Assembly (NCBI RefSeq): GCF_007097485.1
Contig: NZ_VKDE01000001.1
Span: 126,925 to 190,924, forward strand
DNA: 64,000 bases
Direction: 5' to 3'
Source of the DNA: Carboxylicivirga sp. M1479
GTDB taxonomy: Bacteria; Bacteroidota; Bacteroidia; Bacteroidales; Marinilabiliaceae
Positions 17,953 to 26,477 of this stretch are shown piece after piece. The notes beneath the pieces are model-generated. The model was not told where the DNA came from. It did no database searches and saw nothing but the letters and a program-made list of their open reading frames with translations. The first letter of the stretch is position 1; each line of letters starts with the position of its first letter. The position numbers were made by a program, and so were the translations under genes.

Positions 17953-18292
17953 TGCTGTTGTTTTGTGCAAATGTACTTTAAAACTTTATAGCAATTGTTT
18001 TTCTTATAGGCCCCGTACAATGCCTTATATCTTAATTTACTCTCTTTACAAATGTTGCAGGTTCAAGTCCATAACCACCCCGCCTTTGGCATCCCTCCTT
18101 ATAAAGGATGGGATTGAGTTACATCTTGCCAATTCTCTTCTGCTTTTCAGGGGGAAGTACCACCGTTAGGTGGGGATGGGGGTAAAAATATACCAATCGA
18201 ATCACGTGTAAGGATAAGAAACTCACTAATAGTCACTTTTTCTATTCCAATAACATTGCGTATTTTCACGGTTCAAATATAATTGCAATACC
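17953..18292. other. Intergenic region between truC and yfhO-like gene
   Basis: 340 bases between divergent genes. It holds repeat cluster D (18073-18182); the rest is AT-rich sequence that should contain both promoters, but no good TAnnTTTG box stands out. Confidence 0.5.
18073..18182 (+). repeat. Palindromic repeat D (lone type 2 unit)
   Basis: 110 bp starting AACCACCCCGCCTTTGGC and ending GTTAGGTGGGGATGGGGG, with internal CCTCCTTATAAAGGATGGG and AGGGGGAAGTACCACC, matching the type 2 units of clusters B and C. Confidence 0.85.
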
Positions 18293-20782
18293 ATGTTCGA
18301 CAAGATTAAGGGCTATTTGCCTTATGTAGCAGCTTTACTGCTATTTGTAGTTTTAAGTTTCGCTTATTTCGCCCCAGTTTTAGAGGGAAAAAAATTACCA
18401 CAGCTCGATAATACGCATGCCAAAGCCATGTCGCAAGAGCTGGTGGATCATGAGCAAAAAACTGGTGAAAAGGCACTATGGACCAACTCCATGTTTGGCG
18501 GTATGCCAGCCTACCTTATAAAAGGTGACTCATCGAAGAATATATTTAGTTACCTAAACCGCTATTCACGTATTAACTTACCATACGAAACAGTGGCCAT
18601 CGTGTTTTTATACCTCTTGGGCTTTTACCTGCTGTTGTTAAGTATGAAAATTGATCATTGGTTATGTGTGATAGGCGCTATTGCCTTTGCCTTTGGATCC
18701 TACAACCTTATAATAATTATTGCCGGACACATTACCAAAACATACGCCATAGCCCTTATGGCACCTGTTATAGCCGGTGTGTTGTATGCTTATAATCGCA
18801 ATCGATTTATTGGTGGGGTAATAACGGCAGTTGCGCTGGGTATGGAAATTGCCTACAACCATGTTCAGATAACCTATTATCTGGCATTTATGGTTGCATT
18901 TATTGTTTTGTCGCGCTTGGTGTATGCTTTAAAAGAAAAGGCCATTAAACCTTTTGCTCAAACAACAGGCATATTGGTTATTGCTGCAATGTTAGCTGTA
19001 TTGCCAAATATTACTAATCTATGGACAACCTACGAGTATGGAAAATACTCCATACGAGGAGCCTCAGAGCTAACACCAAAACAAGGCGAAAAAGAACACT
19101 CGGGTTTGGATGTGGATTATGCTTTTGGTTGGAGCTACGGTATACATGAAACACTAACACTGATGATACCTAATGTGGTGGGTGGTGCTTCAGAAGGTTT
19201 GGCTAATTCCGAAGAGGCGATGAAACAAGTTGATTCGCGCTTAAAAGAATATGTTGGTCAATCGAGCCAATATTGGGGAGGACGTATCTTCACAAGCGGA
19301 CCTGTTTATGCCGGTGCTTTAATTTGTTTCTTATTTTTTATTGGTGCCTTTTATTATAAAGGGAAAGAACGATGGTGGTTAATTGGTATTACCATTTTCT
19401 CCATTATGCTGGCCTGGGGTAAAAACTTACAATGGTTTAATTACTTCATGTTTTATAATTTTCCACTGTATAATAAATTCCGCACCGTAGAAATGGCATT
19501 GGTATTGGCATCTATGGCCATGCCGGTATTAGGTTTCCTTGGCTTAAAAACCATTCTTTCAAATCCTGAAACAGTTAAAAAGGACAGCAAATGGTTTGTA
19601 ATAGCTTTCGCATTAACTGGTGGATTGAGTATGGTATTGGCTTTATTTCCAACAGCTTTCTACAGCTTTTTATCGCCAATGGAGGCACAGCAAATTGGTG
19701 CTCAAATTATGCAAGGAGGAGAAAATGCTCAAATGTATCAATTGTTGGAAGCTAATTTAATCGCTGCCCGTCAAGTGCTATTTACTGCTGATGCATGGCG
19801 ATCGTTTGTGTTTATATTATTGGGCTCAGCATCCATTTGGTTTTTCATTCAAAATAAACTGAACAAGCGTTATTTAATGTGGGGCTTGGCTATTTTAATA
19901 TTGGTTGATGTGTGGGGCGTATCCAAACGCTACTTAAACGATGGTGACTTTGTTAGTCAATCCAAAGCGCGTCAGGAACTGGCACAATCAACAGCCGATG
20001 CTGAAATACTTAAGGATAGAGATGATTACTATCGCGTATTTCCAATTTATCGCGATCCGTTTAAAGATGGATTCACACCCTATTGGCATAAGTCGGTTGG
20101 AGGTTTCCATGGTGCAAAAATAAGGCGTTATCAAGACCTGGCCGACCATTACCTTATGAACGACTGGCAAGAGTTAATGAAGGTACTGCAAACAGCAAAG
20201 AGTCCGGGCGAGTTGGAAGAGGCCATGGAGCAAATGCCGGTTCTTAATATGATGAATACCAAGTACATTATTTTTAACCCTCAGGCAAAACCTATTTTTA
20301 ACCCAAGCTACATGGGCAATGCATGGTTTGTAAAAGGTGTGCATCAAGTGGCCAATGCTGATGAAGAAATTGCCGCATTGGGTAAAGTCAATTTAAAAAC
20401 AACCGCTGTTATTGATCAACACTTTGTCGATGATGTAAAGGGCTACAGCTGTGATTCAATAAATGGACAAATTGCTTTAACACAGTATTTGCCTGATTAT
20501 TTGATTTTTGAGTCGAAAAGCACGCAGCCTCAGTTGGCAGTTTTTAGCGATGTCTACTACGAAAAGGGTTGGAAAGCCTATGTTGATGGTGAAGAAGTAA
20601 ATATCCTAAGAGTCAACTATTTGTTACGAGGTTTAATGATTATGGCGGGAGAGCATGCCATTGAGTTTCGTTTTGAACCTCGCTCATTTATTACGGGGCA
20701 AATGTTGGCAACTATTAGTTCTATCATTATTTTATTATTGATAGGTTTAGCTTCATTTTTGGCATGGAAGAAGAATAAATAG
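18293..20782 (+). CDS. YfhO-family polytopic membrane protein
   Basis: 829 residues. About a dozen hydrophobic helices are present (first at residues 8-28, a run between ~95 and 240, more at ~340-480, one near 520-570 and one at the C-terminus, IIILLLIGLASFLAW), with a ~200-residue extracytoplasmic domain before the last helix. The region FAPVLEGKKLPQLD and the later SMFGGMPAY are typical of Bacteroidota YfhO homologues. In Bacillus, YfhO-type proteins act as GT-C-like glycosyl transferases that decorate lipoteichoic acid; the substrate in Bacteroidota is unknown. It is followed by a terminator and is probably monocistronic. Confidence 0.85.
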   Translation: MFDKIKGYLPYVAALLLFVVLSFAYFAPVLEGKKLPQLDNTHAKAMSQELVDHEQKTGEKALWTNSMFGGMPAYLIKGDSSKNIFSYLNRYSRINLPYETVAIVFLYLLGFYLLLLSMKIDHWLCVIGAIAFAFGSYNLIIIIAGHITKTYAIALMAPVIAGVLYAYNRNRFIGGVITAVALGMEIAYNHVQITYYLAFMVAFIVLSRLVYALKEKAIKPFAQTTGILVIAAMLAVLPNITNLWTTYEYGKYSIRGASELTPKQGEKEHSGLDVDYAFGWSYGIHETLTLMIPNVVGGASEGLANSEEAMKQVDSRLKEYVGQSSQYWGGRIFTSGPVYAGALICFLFFIGAFYYKGKERWWLIGITIFSIMLAWGKNLQWFNYFMFYNFPLYNKFRTVEMALVLASMAMPVLGFLGLKTILSNPETVKKDSKWFVIAFALTGGLSMVLALFPTAFYSFLSPMEAQQIGAQIMQGGENAQMYQLLEANLIAARQVLFTADAWRSFVFILLGSASIWFFIQNKLNKRYLMWGLAILILVDVWGVSKRYLNDGDFVSQSKARQELAQSTADAEILKDRDDYYRVFPIYRDPFKDGFTPYWHKSVGGFHGAKIRRYQDLADHYLMNDWQELMKVLQTAKSPGELEEAMEQMPVLNMMNTKYIIFNPQAKPIFNPSYMGNAWFVKGVHQVANADEEIAALGKVNLKTTAVIDQHFVDDVKGYSCDSINGQIALTQYLPDYLIFESKSTQPQLAVFSDVYYEKGWKAYVDGEEVNILRVNYLLRGLMIMAGEHAIEFRFEPRSFITGQMLATISSIIILLLIGLASFLAWKKNK

Positions 20783-20935
20783 TTTGCTAATTAAACGAAT
20801 CAAGATCAATCATGATTAAGCTTAAAATACGTAGGGCTATGATTACAGAAACTTTGTATATTTTCTGTAAATCAGTCTTGGATCCTGATATTTGAATCTT
20901 GGTATTAGTTTTTGATTAGATGAAATAGTATTTGA

Positions 20936-20960
20936 GGGCGCTGATAAAGTGCCCTTTTTT
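20936..20960 (+). terminator. Rho-independent terminator downstream of the yfhO-like gene
   Basis: GGGCGC-tgataaa-GTGCCC stem (one G-T pair) followed by TTTTTT. It lies ~150 bases after the stop codon. Confidence 0.7.
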
Positions 20961-21008
20961 CATGTAGTATACTCAGATATGAGTATCGACAGGGGCTTTG
21001 TTTAGGGT

Positions 21009-21016
21009 TAATTTTG
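21009..21016 (+). promoter_or_regulatory. Candidate -7 box TAATTTTG
   Basis: TAnnTTTG match 28 bases before the ATG of the TonB-C domain gene at 21045. Confidence 0.45.
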
Positions 21017-21044
21017 TTAGATAATAAATTCAAAACCAACTGTC

Positions 21045-21761
21045 ATGAAAAAATTATGGATGATTTTGTTGTTGTGTTTCATGGCTTTGGGTTTAATCGC
21101 TCAAAACCAAAATTATGTACCTGCAACATTAAATGTTGAAGAAAAGGCAGAGGCCAACAAAAGTGTTTTTTGCTGTTTCGCTGAAGAGAACCTGGAATAC
21201 CCCGAACGAAGCTGCTTTATTGGTGAGGAAGGGATTGTTGTTGTGCAATTTACCATTACCGAAAAAGGAAGTGTTGAGGATATGAAAATTACCAATTCCG
21301 TTTGTGAGAATTTAGATGAAGCTGTTTTATGCTGTCTTGAAAAGACAATGGGTATGTGGCAACCAGCCATGCAAGATGGCAGGCCTATCGCTAGTGTAAA
21401 AAAAGTTTACATTAACTTTGATATGGCTGGTAATCCTAGTCATAAAGACAATGCCTTGATGATGTATAAAGCAGCCTTAAAATCCTACTCTAAAGGAATG
21501 GATGTTGAAAGCAATTACCTGTCATTTACACGACAAGAACAACGCAAACGCACCAAGTTTTTTGAGCGCAGCTTAAATGAACTAAAGGAAGCAAGTAAGT
21601 ATGCACCTGAAGAACTGCCAATTGTTCTTTGGCAAGCAAAAGCCTACGAGCAACTTGGCGACATGACAGCCTCAAAAATGAAATTGGATGAGTATATGAG
21701 GCTCTTAAATCCTGAAGAAACAACAGAGGTAGAAATGGCGTTTATTAGAGCTATTAAATAA
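21045..21761 (+). CDS. Exported cysteine-rich protein with TonB C-terminal-like domain
   Basis: 238 residues. A signal peptide (about 1-20, LIAQ) is followed at about 60-130 by a TonB-C-like fold: EGIVVVQFTITEKGSVEDMKI ... WQPAMQDGRPIASVKKVYINF. The last ~95 residues are helical and could form a TPR-like hairpin (ELPIVLWQAKAYEQLGDMTASKMKLDEY). There is no N-terminal TM anchor or Pro-rich linker, so it is not an ordinary TonB. It is unusual in having several cysteines, including two CC pairs (FCCF and LCCLE) in an exported domain, which may form disulfides. Free-standing TonB-C domains are frequent in Bacteroidota; the role here is unknown. Confidence 0.7.
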   Translation: MKKLWMILLLCFMALGLIAQNQNYVPATLNVEEKAEANKSVFCCFAEENLEYPERSCFIGEEGIVVVQFTITEKGSVEDMKITNSVCENLDEAVLCCLEKTMGMWQPAMQDGRPIASVKKVYINFDMAGNPSHKDNALMMYKAALKSYSKGMDVESNYLSFTRQEQRKRTKFFERSLNELKEASKYAPEELPIVLWQAKAYEQLGDMTASKMKLDEYMRLLNPEETTEVEMAFIRAIK

Positions 21762-21786
21762 GCTTAATTGTATTGACGAATCATTA

Positions 21787-21821
21787 GCTAAGGGCGTAAC
21801 TTGCCCTTAGCATTTTTTTTT
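21787..21821 (+). terminator. Rho-independent terminator abutting the next start codon
   Basis: Perfect 9-bp stem GCTAAGGGC-gtaactt-GCCCTTAGC, then A and nine Ts. The T-run ends 4 bases before the ATG of the PAS-LuxR gene, leaving no room for a separate promoter or RBS. Confidence 0.85.
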
Positions 21822-21825
21822 GGAT

Positions 21826-22587
21826 ATGACTGAGTCTGTTTATCGGGATCTGGTGAATTACATTCAGAAGATTGCTTGTGATCATCAAGCAGCGTCTTCC
21901 TCCGATTCACTACAACGTGAAGATAGTTATAAGAATTTTCCGATTTGTTTGCAGACACAATTTTTTACCATCATCAGACTACCAGACTTTGTAATCGACT
22001 ATGTTTCTTCAAGTATTTATAAAGTGCTGGGAATTCGTCCTGAGCGAATGAAAGTGAAAACACTTTATTCCTTGATTCATCCCGATGACCTTCCTATTGT
22101 GGTTTTGGCATCTAAAAAATTAATTGAATTCCTATATGGCGAGCATGAGAATATTCCAGCGGGAGAGCTAGTTGCTAGTTTGGGTTTTCGTGTGAGAAAG
22201 GGCAATGGTTACATTAAACTACTCAACCAAAACAGCCTTATTTGTCGGCACGAAGGATCGCCATTGTGTAAAGTATTGTGTTTATATACCGATATCAGTT
22301 ACATCAATAACTCAGGAAAGATTAATTTTGATTTAAGGACTAACTACACCTTAGATAAATTTAAATTCCCGGATGAAGAGTTGTATAATCTTGCCAATTA
22401 CTTTACGACAAGAGAATGTCAAATACTTTCCTTATTAGCAAGTGGTAGAAACAGTGAAGAAATTGGAGAGAAATTATTTATTAGTCGGCACACGGTTGAT
22501 ACACACCGTAGAAAAATGTTGGCAAAATCTCACTTGTGCAATACGGCAGAGCTGGTTGCTTTTGCAATTGACAACCAACTATTGTAA
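21826..22587 (+). CDS. PAS-like sensor / LuxR-type transcriptional regulator
   Basis: 253 residues from the ATG at 21826; a TTG at 21820 in the same frame falls inside the terminator T-run. The N-terminal ~165 residues look like a PAS fold (FFTIIRLPDFVIDYVSSSIYKVLGI ... LIHPDDL ... CLYTDISYI). The C-terminal ~65 residues are a LuxR helix-turn-helix: FTTRECQILSLLASGRNSEEIGEKLFISRHTVDTHRRKMLAKSH. It has no receiver Asp, so it is probably controlled by ligand binding or another protein. The intrinsic terminator directly before the start suggests expression depends on read-through or on control at that hairpin. Confidence 0.85.
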   Translation: MTESVYRDLVNYIQKIACDHQAASSSDSLQREDSYKNFPICLQTQFFTIIRLPDFVIDYVSSSIYKVLGIRPERMKVKTLYSLIHPDDLPIVVLASKKLIEFLYGEHENIPAGELVASLGFRVRKGNGYIKLLNQNSLICRHEGSPLCKVLCLYTDISYINNSGKINFDLRTNYTLDKFKFPDEELYNLANYFTTRECQILSLLASGRNSEEIGEKLFISRHTVDTHRRKMLAKSHLCNTAELVAFAIDNQLL

Positions 22588-22840
22588 TTATCTAGTGTTT
22601 ATTAATCAATAGCGTCCTAAATGATTTTCTTAATACAAATGGAATTGAATAAAATTTAGTTGTTGTATGTAGTTCTTCTAAGGTTGTGTTCTTTTAAGCG
22701 TCATGCATTTGTGGCCTCTTCTGTAAATAACTTACGTTTTATCAAAAGCTTTAGAGAGACCGGGAAGCTGAGAACTTGTTCGAAGATCCCCCGGCCGCAC
22801 TTAAGTTTGAGATAAATAAGAAAGTTATTTAAAAAGTAGC

Positions 22841-22886
22841 CTTGATCTTTTTTCCTTAGTTTTTGTGATCAAGAACAAAAAGTAAG
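22841..22886. repeat. Two interlocked inverted repeats
   Basis: CTTGATC (22841-22847) pairs with GATCAAG (22867-22873). CTTAGTTTTTGT (22855-22866) pairs with most of AACAAAAAGTAAG (22874-22886). The arms interleave, so the stems are either alternatives or a pseudoknot. The overall pattern resembles a dispersed repeat I recall from Bacteroidota intergenic DNA. Confidence 0.55.
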
Positions 22887-22992
22887 TCCGGTTTGGGCGG
22901 ATAGCCCTATAGATAGGATTATACCTGCTATTCTAAAGCATCATTCTCCTCGCTATTCTTTTCCACCTGCTTTTGTCGGTAGCATATTTTGT

Positions 22993-23000
22993 TACTTTTG
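22993..23000 (+). promoter_or_regulatory. Candidate -7 box TACTTTTG for the dCMP deaminase gene
   Basis: TAnnTTTG match 20 bases before the ATG at 23020, with a TTTTG about 17 bases further upstream as a possible -33 element. Confidence 0.5.
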
Positions 23001-23019
23001 TAATAATCAATTGAAAAAC

Positions 23020-23508
23020 ATGCAGACAGACGCAGAAAAGCAAATAACAAAGCAGTTTTTACTGGATCAACGGTATTTAGCAATGGCTCGTATATGGGCG
23101 CAAAACTCCTATTGCAACAGGCGACAGGTTGGAGCCATCATTGTTAAAAACAAAATGATTATAAGCGACGGGTATAATGGTACACCATCGGGTTTCGAAA
23201 ATGAGTGCGAAGATTGTGATAATAAAACAAAATCGTATGTGTTGCACGCCGAAGCTAATGCCATAACTAAAGTGGCTCGATCCAATAATAGTTCCGATGA
23301 ATCAACTTTGTATGTCACAGCTTCTCCTTGTATCGAATGTTCTAAATTAATTATTCAAGCAGGTATTAAGCGTGTTGTGTTTGCCGAGAAGTACCACAAT
23401 ACCGATGGGCTTGACCTGTTAACAAGAGCACATATTGAAGTTGTTCACATCGAAAATGAACTGATTACCGTTAAAGATGGTTTAATATTGGGGGAGACTC
23501 AGGTTTAG
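23020..23508 (+). CDS. dCMP / deoxycytidylate deaminase family protein
   Basis: 162 residues from the ATG at 23020 (a TTG nine bases upstream is in frame but less likely). It carries the zinc-dependent deaminase motifs: RQVGAIIVKN near the start, HAEANAI (Zn His and catalytic Glu) and SPCIECSKLI (P-C-x-x-C). An extra ENECEDCDNKTKS segment before the HAE motif is like the second zinc site of dCMP deaminases of the ComEB group. The expected reaction is dCMP to dUMP for thymidylate supply. The protease gene follows after 31 bases, so the two are probably co-transcribed. Confidence 0.9.
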   Translation: MQTDAEKQITKQFLLDQRYLAMARIWAQNSYCNRRQVGAIIVKNKMIISDGYNGTPSGFENECEDCDNKTKSYVLHAEANAITKVARSNNSSDESTLYVTASPCIECSKLIIQAGIKRVVFAEKYHNTDGLDLLTRAHIEVVHIENELITVKDGLILGETQV

Positions 23509-23539
23509 AATAATAACTCACTTAAGAAATATAGCATAT

Positions 23540-25159
23540 ATGCAATCAAATACGCGCAAGCAAATCTTTATGCCCTTTATTTTCGCCCTATTGGTGGCTC
23601 TTGGGGTTTTTATAGGTCGTAATTTTATGGCTGGACCAAGCGGTGGAGGCAATAATCCTTTAATGATTTACCCGCAGGCAAGTAATAAGCTCGATGGTAT
23701 TATGACCTTGATAGAGGATGAATATGTTGATACCGTCAATCGTCAAAGTATAGAAGAGCGCATTATTCCCGAAATATTGAAAGACTTAGATCCTCATTCG
23801 GTTTATATTCCTGCTAAGGATTTAAACAAAGTTAACGAGGAGCTGCAAGGTAATTTTGGAGGTATCGGCGTTCAGTTTAGCATGCAAAATGATACCGTAA
23901 TGGTCATTCAGGTTATTCAGGGTGGTCCGTCTGAGAAAGTAGGCATTTTACCTGGCGATAGAATTGTTGCAGTAAACGATTCTATTATTGCAGGCAAAAG
24001 CATTGCCACTACCGATGTAATGAAGCAATTGCGCGGCGAAATGGGCACCGACGTTAAAGTGGGTGTGTTACGTCGCCCTAATAAAGACCTGATAGATTTT
24101 AATATTACCCGTGGCAACATTCCTATTTATAGTGTTGAAGTAAGCTATATGGTCAACGAAACAACCGGTTACATTAAGGTTGATAAGTTTGCTCAAAATA
24201 CCTATCAGGAGTTTTTAACAGCTTTGGCAAAGTTGAAAGCTAACAATTGTCAAGAACTAATCATCGATTTCCGTGGTAACTCAGGAGGCTTACTCGATGT
24301 TGCTATCCGTTTATGTAACGAATTTTTACCTGCTAAAGATTTGATTGTATATACCGAGGGCAAAGCGCACAAAAGACAAAATGTACATGCTAATGGGGCT
24401 GGTACCTGTCAGGATACCAAAGTAATTGTGCTGATCGATGAATTTTCAGCATCGGCCAGTGAAATATTTGCTGGAGCTATTCAGGACAACGATCGTGGCG
24501 TTGTTATCGGTCGCCGTTCATTTGGTAAAGGACTGGTTCAGCAGCAAATTCCTTTGTCCGATGGTTCAGCATTGCGCCTTACGATCGCTCGTTATCACAC
24601 GCCAAGTGGCAGATGCATCCAAAAATCATACGAAAATGGATCGAGTGATTATTACGAAGATATCTACAACCGCTATGCACAAGGCGAGTTTTTTAACCAG
24701 GATAGTATTGAATTTAACGATAGCTTAAAGTACACTACCAAAAATGGTCGTACTGTTTATGGTGGAGGTGGTATTATGCCTGATGTGTTTGTGGCACGCG
24801 ATACAAGTATGATGACCGACTATTTCTATAAGCTTCGGGTTAATGGTATTATTTATCGCTATGCTTTACAATATACCGACAATAACAGAGCATCTATGGA
24901 ACAGTTTACTAGCGCTGAATCCATTGGTGCGTATCTTGATAAGGAAAATATTTTGGCAGGATTTTTAAACTTTGCCAAAGATAAAGGGGTATCTTTTAAT
25001 CAAAAGGATTACAACTTATCTAAAGAACTAATTGAAATAGAATTAAAGGCTTACATTGCCCGCAACTTGATTGATAATGAGGGTTTTTATCCGATGTTGC
25101 ATCAGGTTGATGAAGTATTTAAAGAAGCTGTTGAAGAGGCACTCAAAACAGAGAGTTAG
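23540..25159 (+). CDS. C-terminal processing peptidase (S41 family)
   Basis: 539 residues. An N-terminal membrane anchor (about 9-27, FMPFIFALLVALGVFIGRNFM) is followed by a PDZ domain (about 85-180, GNFGGIGVQFSM ... GPSEKVGILPGDRIVAVND) and the S41 core. The Ser-Lys dyad is visible as S305 in FSASASE and K330 in SFGKG, 25 residues apart as in E. coli Tsp (S430/K455). A ~150-residue C-terminal extension follows. It should be a periplasmic, membrane-tethered protease trimming or degrading proteins from the C-terminus. It ends at a strong terminator. Confidence 0.93.
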   Translation: MQSNTRKQIFMPFIFALLVALGVFIGRNFMAGPSGGGNNPLMIYPQASNKLDGIMTLIEDEYVDTVNRQSIEERIIPEILKDLDPHSVYIPAKDLNKVNEELQGNFGGIGVQFSMQNDTVMVIQVIQGGPSEKVGILPGDRIVAVNDSIIAGKSIATTDVMKQLRGEMGTDVKVGVLRRPNKDLIDFNITRGNIPIYSVEVSYMVNETTGYIKVDKFAQNTYQEFLTALAKLKANNCQELIIDFRGNSGGLLDVAIRLCNEFLPAKDLIVYTEGKAHKRQNVHANGAGTCQDTKVIVLIDEFSASASEIFAGAIQDNDRGVVIGRRSFGKGLVQQQIPLSDGSALRLTIARYHTPSGRCIQKSYENGSSDYYEDIYNRYAQGEFFNQDSIEFNDSLKYTTKNGRTVYGGGGIMPDVFVARDTSMMTDYFYKLRVNGIIYRYALQYTDNNRASMEQFTSAESIGAYLDKENILAGFLNFAKDKGVSFNQKDYNLSKELIEIELKAYIARNLIDNEGFYPMLHQVDEVFKEAVEEALKTES

Positions 25160-25181
25160 TGTCTTTCAGTCTTAAAGAAAT

Positions 25182-25223
25182 AGTTAAAAAGCACGAGGGA
25201 TTTTTTCTTCGTGCTTTTTAACT
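25182..25223 (+). terminator. Strong terminator after the S41 peptidase gene
   Basis: Perfect 15-bp stem AGTTAAAAAGCACGA / TCGTGCTTTTTAACT with a T-rich loop; T and A runs are built into the stem, so it could work on both strands. Confidence 0.85.
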
Positions 25224-25445
25224 ATTGTACGATTAAGGTTATTCGTTTTTTTCGGATTGCCAGACTGGCCTCTTTAATTATGAGTAAATCTAGGTTTAAA
25301 AGGAAATCCTATTTTGTCAAAAACAGTTCATCGATTGTCCTCTATAAACGTGTCATTTTGGCTATTCACAATTAATAAACACGACGGCTTGACAGGTGAG
25401 TGAAACAGTTTTATCTTTTGCACGATAATTGATAAGCTATTTGGG

Positions 25446-25453
25446 TATATTTG
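25446..25453 (+). promoter_or_regulatory. Candidate -7 box TATATTTG
   Basis: TAnnTTTG match 17 bases before the ATG of the DUF4834 gene; a TTTTG lies ~28 bases upstream. Confidence 0.5.
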
Positions 25454-25469
25454 ACTAAATTTTTTTGAT

Positions 25470-25736
25470 ATGCTTGTTGGACTTGTAAATACTATAGCTT
25501 TCTTAGTGGTATCCTATTATTTGTTTAAGTTTATTGGGCGCCTGCTATTACCTATTCTAATGAAAAAAGGTGTTGAACGTATGCAACAGCAGCAACAGAA
25601 TGCTGCCAACCAATATCGTCAACAAGCCCAACAGCAGGAGGGCAATGTTACCATTAAAAAAGAGAAAGCTAAAAAAACATCTCAGGTAGTCGATGATAAC
25701 GAAGGAGAATATGTTGACTTTGAGGAGGTGAAGTAG
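25470..25736 (+). CDS. Small membrane protein, DUF4834 family
   Basis: 88 residues. One N-terminal membrane helix (about 3-30, GLVNTIAFLVVSYYLFKFIGRLLLPIL), then a Gln-rich linker (QQQQQNAANQYRQQAQQQ) and an acidic tail ending YVDFEEVK. The pattern matches DUF4834, a short Bacteroidota family with unknown function. It is 56 bases upstream of the next exported-protein gene. Confidence 0.7.
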   Translation: MLVGLVNTIAFLVVSYYLFKFIGRLLLPILMKKGVERMQQQQQNAANQYRQQAQQQEGNVTIKKEKAKKTSQVVDDNEGEYVDFEEVK

Positions 25737-25792
25737 TTTTTATCTTGTGGTATGTGATTAGTTTTCTATATTTATAATCAAATACCATCCTC

Positions 25793-26473
25793 ATGAAAAA
25801 CTACATTTTAGTACTAGTACTTCTTTTAGCACCGGTTTTGGTGATGTCTCAGGATTTACTTCATCCCGCATTTAGGCAACTGATGCAAGATGTCGAAAAC
25901 AAACAAATGGTTGCAGGCTATCAAAATAGTGATTACTCGGGCTCGCCCTATCTATTTGATACCAATACGGCATCAATTGCTCTTGAGGATAATCAGAAAA
26001 TAGAGGGTTTAACGATGCGATATAATGTTTACAAAGATGTAATGGAAATTGCTAAAGGTGAACAGTATTATCAATTGCCCCAAGAGAAGATATTTGCCAA
26101 TATTTCTCTAGAGGAGCATCTTTTTTGTTTAAAAGTTTATGAGTCGTCTGGCAAGAAAAAAACAGGCTATTTCGAAACCTTATTAAATGGACAGACCGCC
26201 AGTTTATATATGCAATACAATATATTTCTGATAGAAGCTCAAGAGTCAAAAGGATATATTGAAGCGAAAAAACCTGAATTTAAATCGAACCCGCCAAAGT
26301 TGTTTGTTGAGTTTGATGATGGGGTATTGCATTATATTAAAAGTAAGAATGATTTTTTAGAATTAGCACCCAAGTACCAAGAAGAACTAGCTTCTTTTAT
26401 TAAGAAAAACAAGGTGAAATTTAAAAAAAGTGAGAGTGTAAAGAAGCTGGTTGAATATTATAATTCGCTTTAG
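25793..26473 (+). CDS. Exported protein of unknown function
   Basis: 226 residues with a clear signal peptide (about 1-19, VLVMSQ). The mature part has alternating beta-type segments (IEGLTMRYNVYKDVMEIAKGEQYYQLP) and a Lys-rich helical C-terminus (EELASFIKKNKVKFKKSESVKKLVEYYNSL). The middle resembles Bacteroidota proteins that read a stored parameter and check a hard-coded residue pattern, but I do not recognise a named family. The stop is 4 bases from the convergent DEAD helicase stop. Confidence 0.6.
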   Translation: MKNYILVLVLLLAPVLVMSQDLLHPAFRQLMQDVENKQMVAGYQNSDYSGSPYLFDTNTASIALEDNQKIEGLTMRYNVYKDVMEIAKGEQYYQLPQEKIFANISLEEHLFCLKVYESSGKKKTGYFETLLNGQTASLYMQYNIFLIEAQESKGYIEAKKPEFKSNPPKLFVEFDDGVLHYIKSKNDFLELAPKYQEELASFIKKNKVKFKKSESVKKLVEYYNSL

Positions 26474-26477
26474 AACT

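Larger units (their letters stand above)
22588..23019. other. Intergenic region with overlapping inverted repeats
   Basis: 432 bases. It holds a GACCGGG/CCCGGCC imperfect dyad near 22758-22796, two interlocked inverted repeats at 22841-22886, and a promoter-like box at 22993. No open frame of note. Confidence 0.5.
25160..25469. other. Intergenic region with terminator and promoter
   Basis: 310 bases: strong hairpin terminator at 25182-25223 and a -7 box at 25446-25453; nothing else recognised. Confidence 0.5.

Noticed and set aside
18041-18073. TGCAGGTTCAAGTCC resembling a tRNA T-arm
   Set aside because: The stem does not pair (GCAGG with CCATA) and no acceptor, D or anticodon arm is found around it; the match is short and chance-like next to repeat D.
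14488-18182. Complete insertion sequence or prophage in the repeat island
   Set aside because: No transposase or phage gene is present; DUF559 is the only candidate enzyme.
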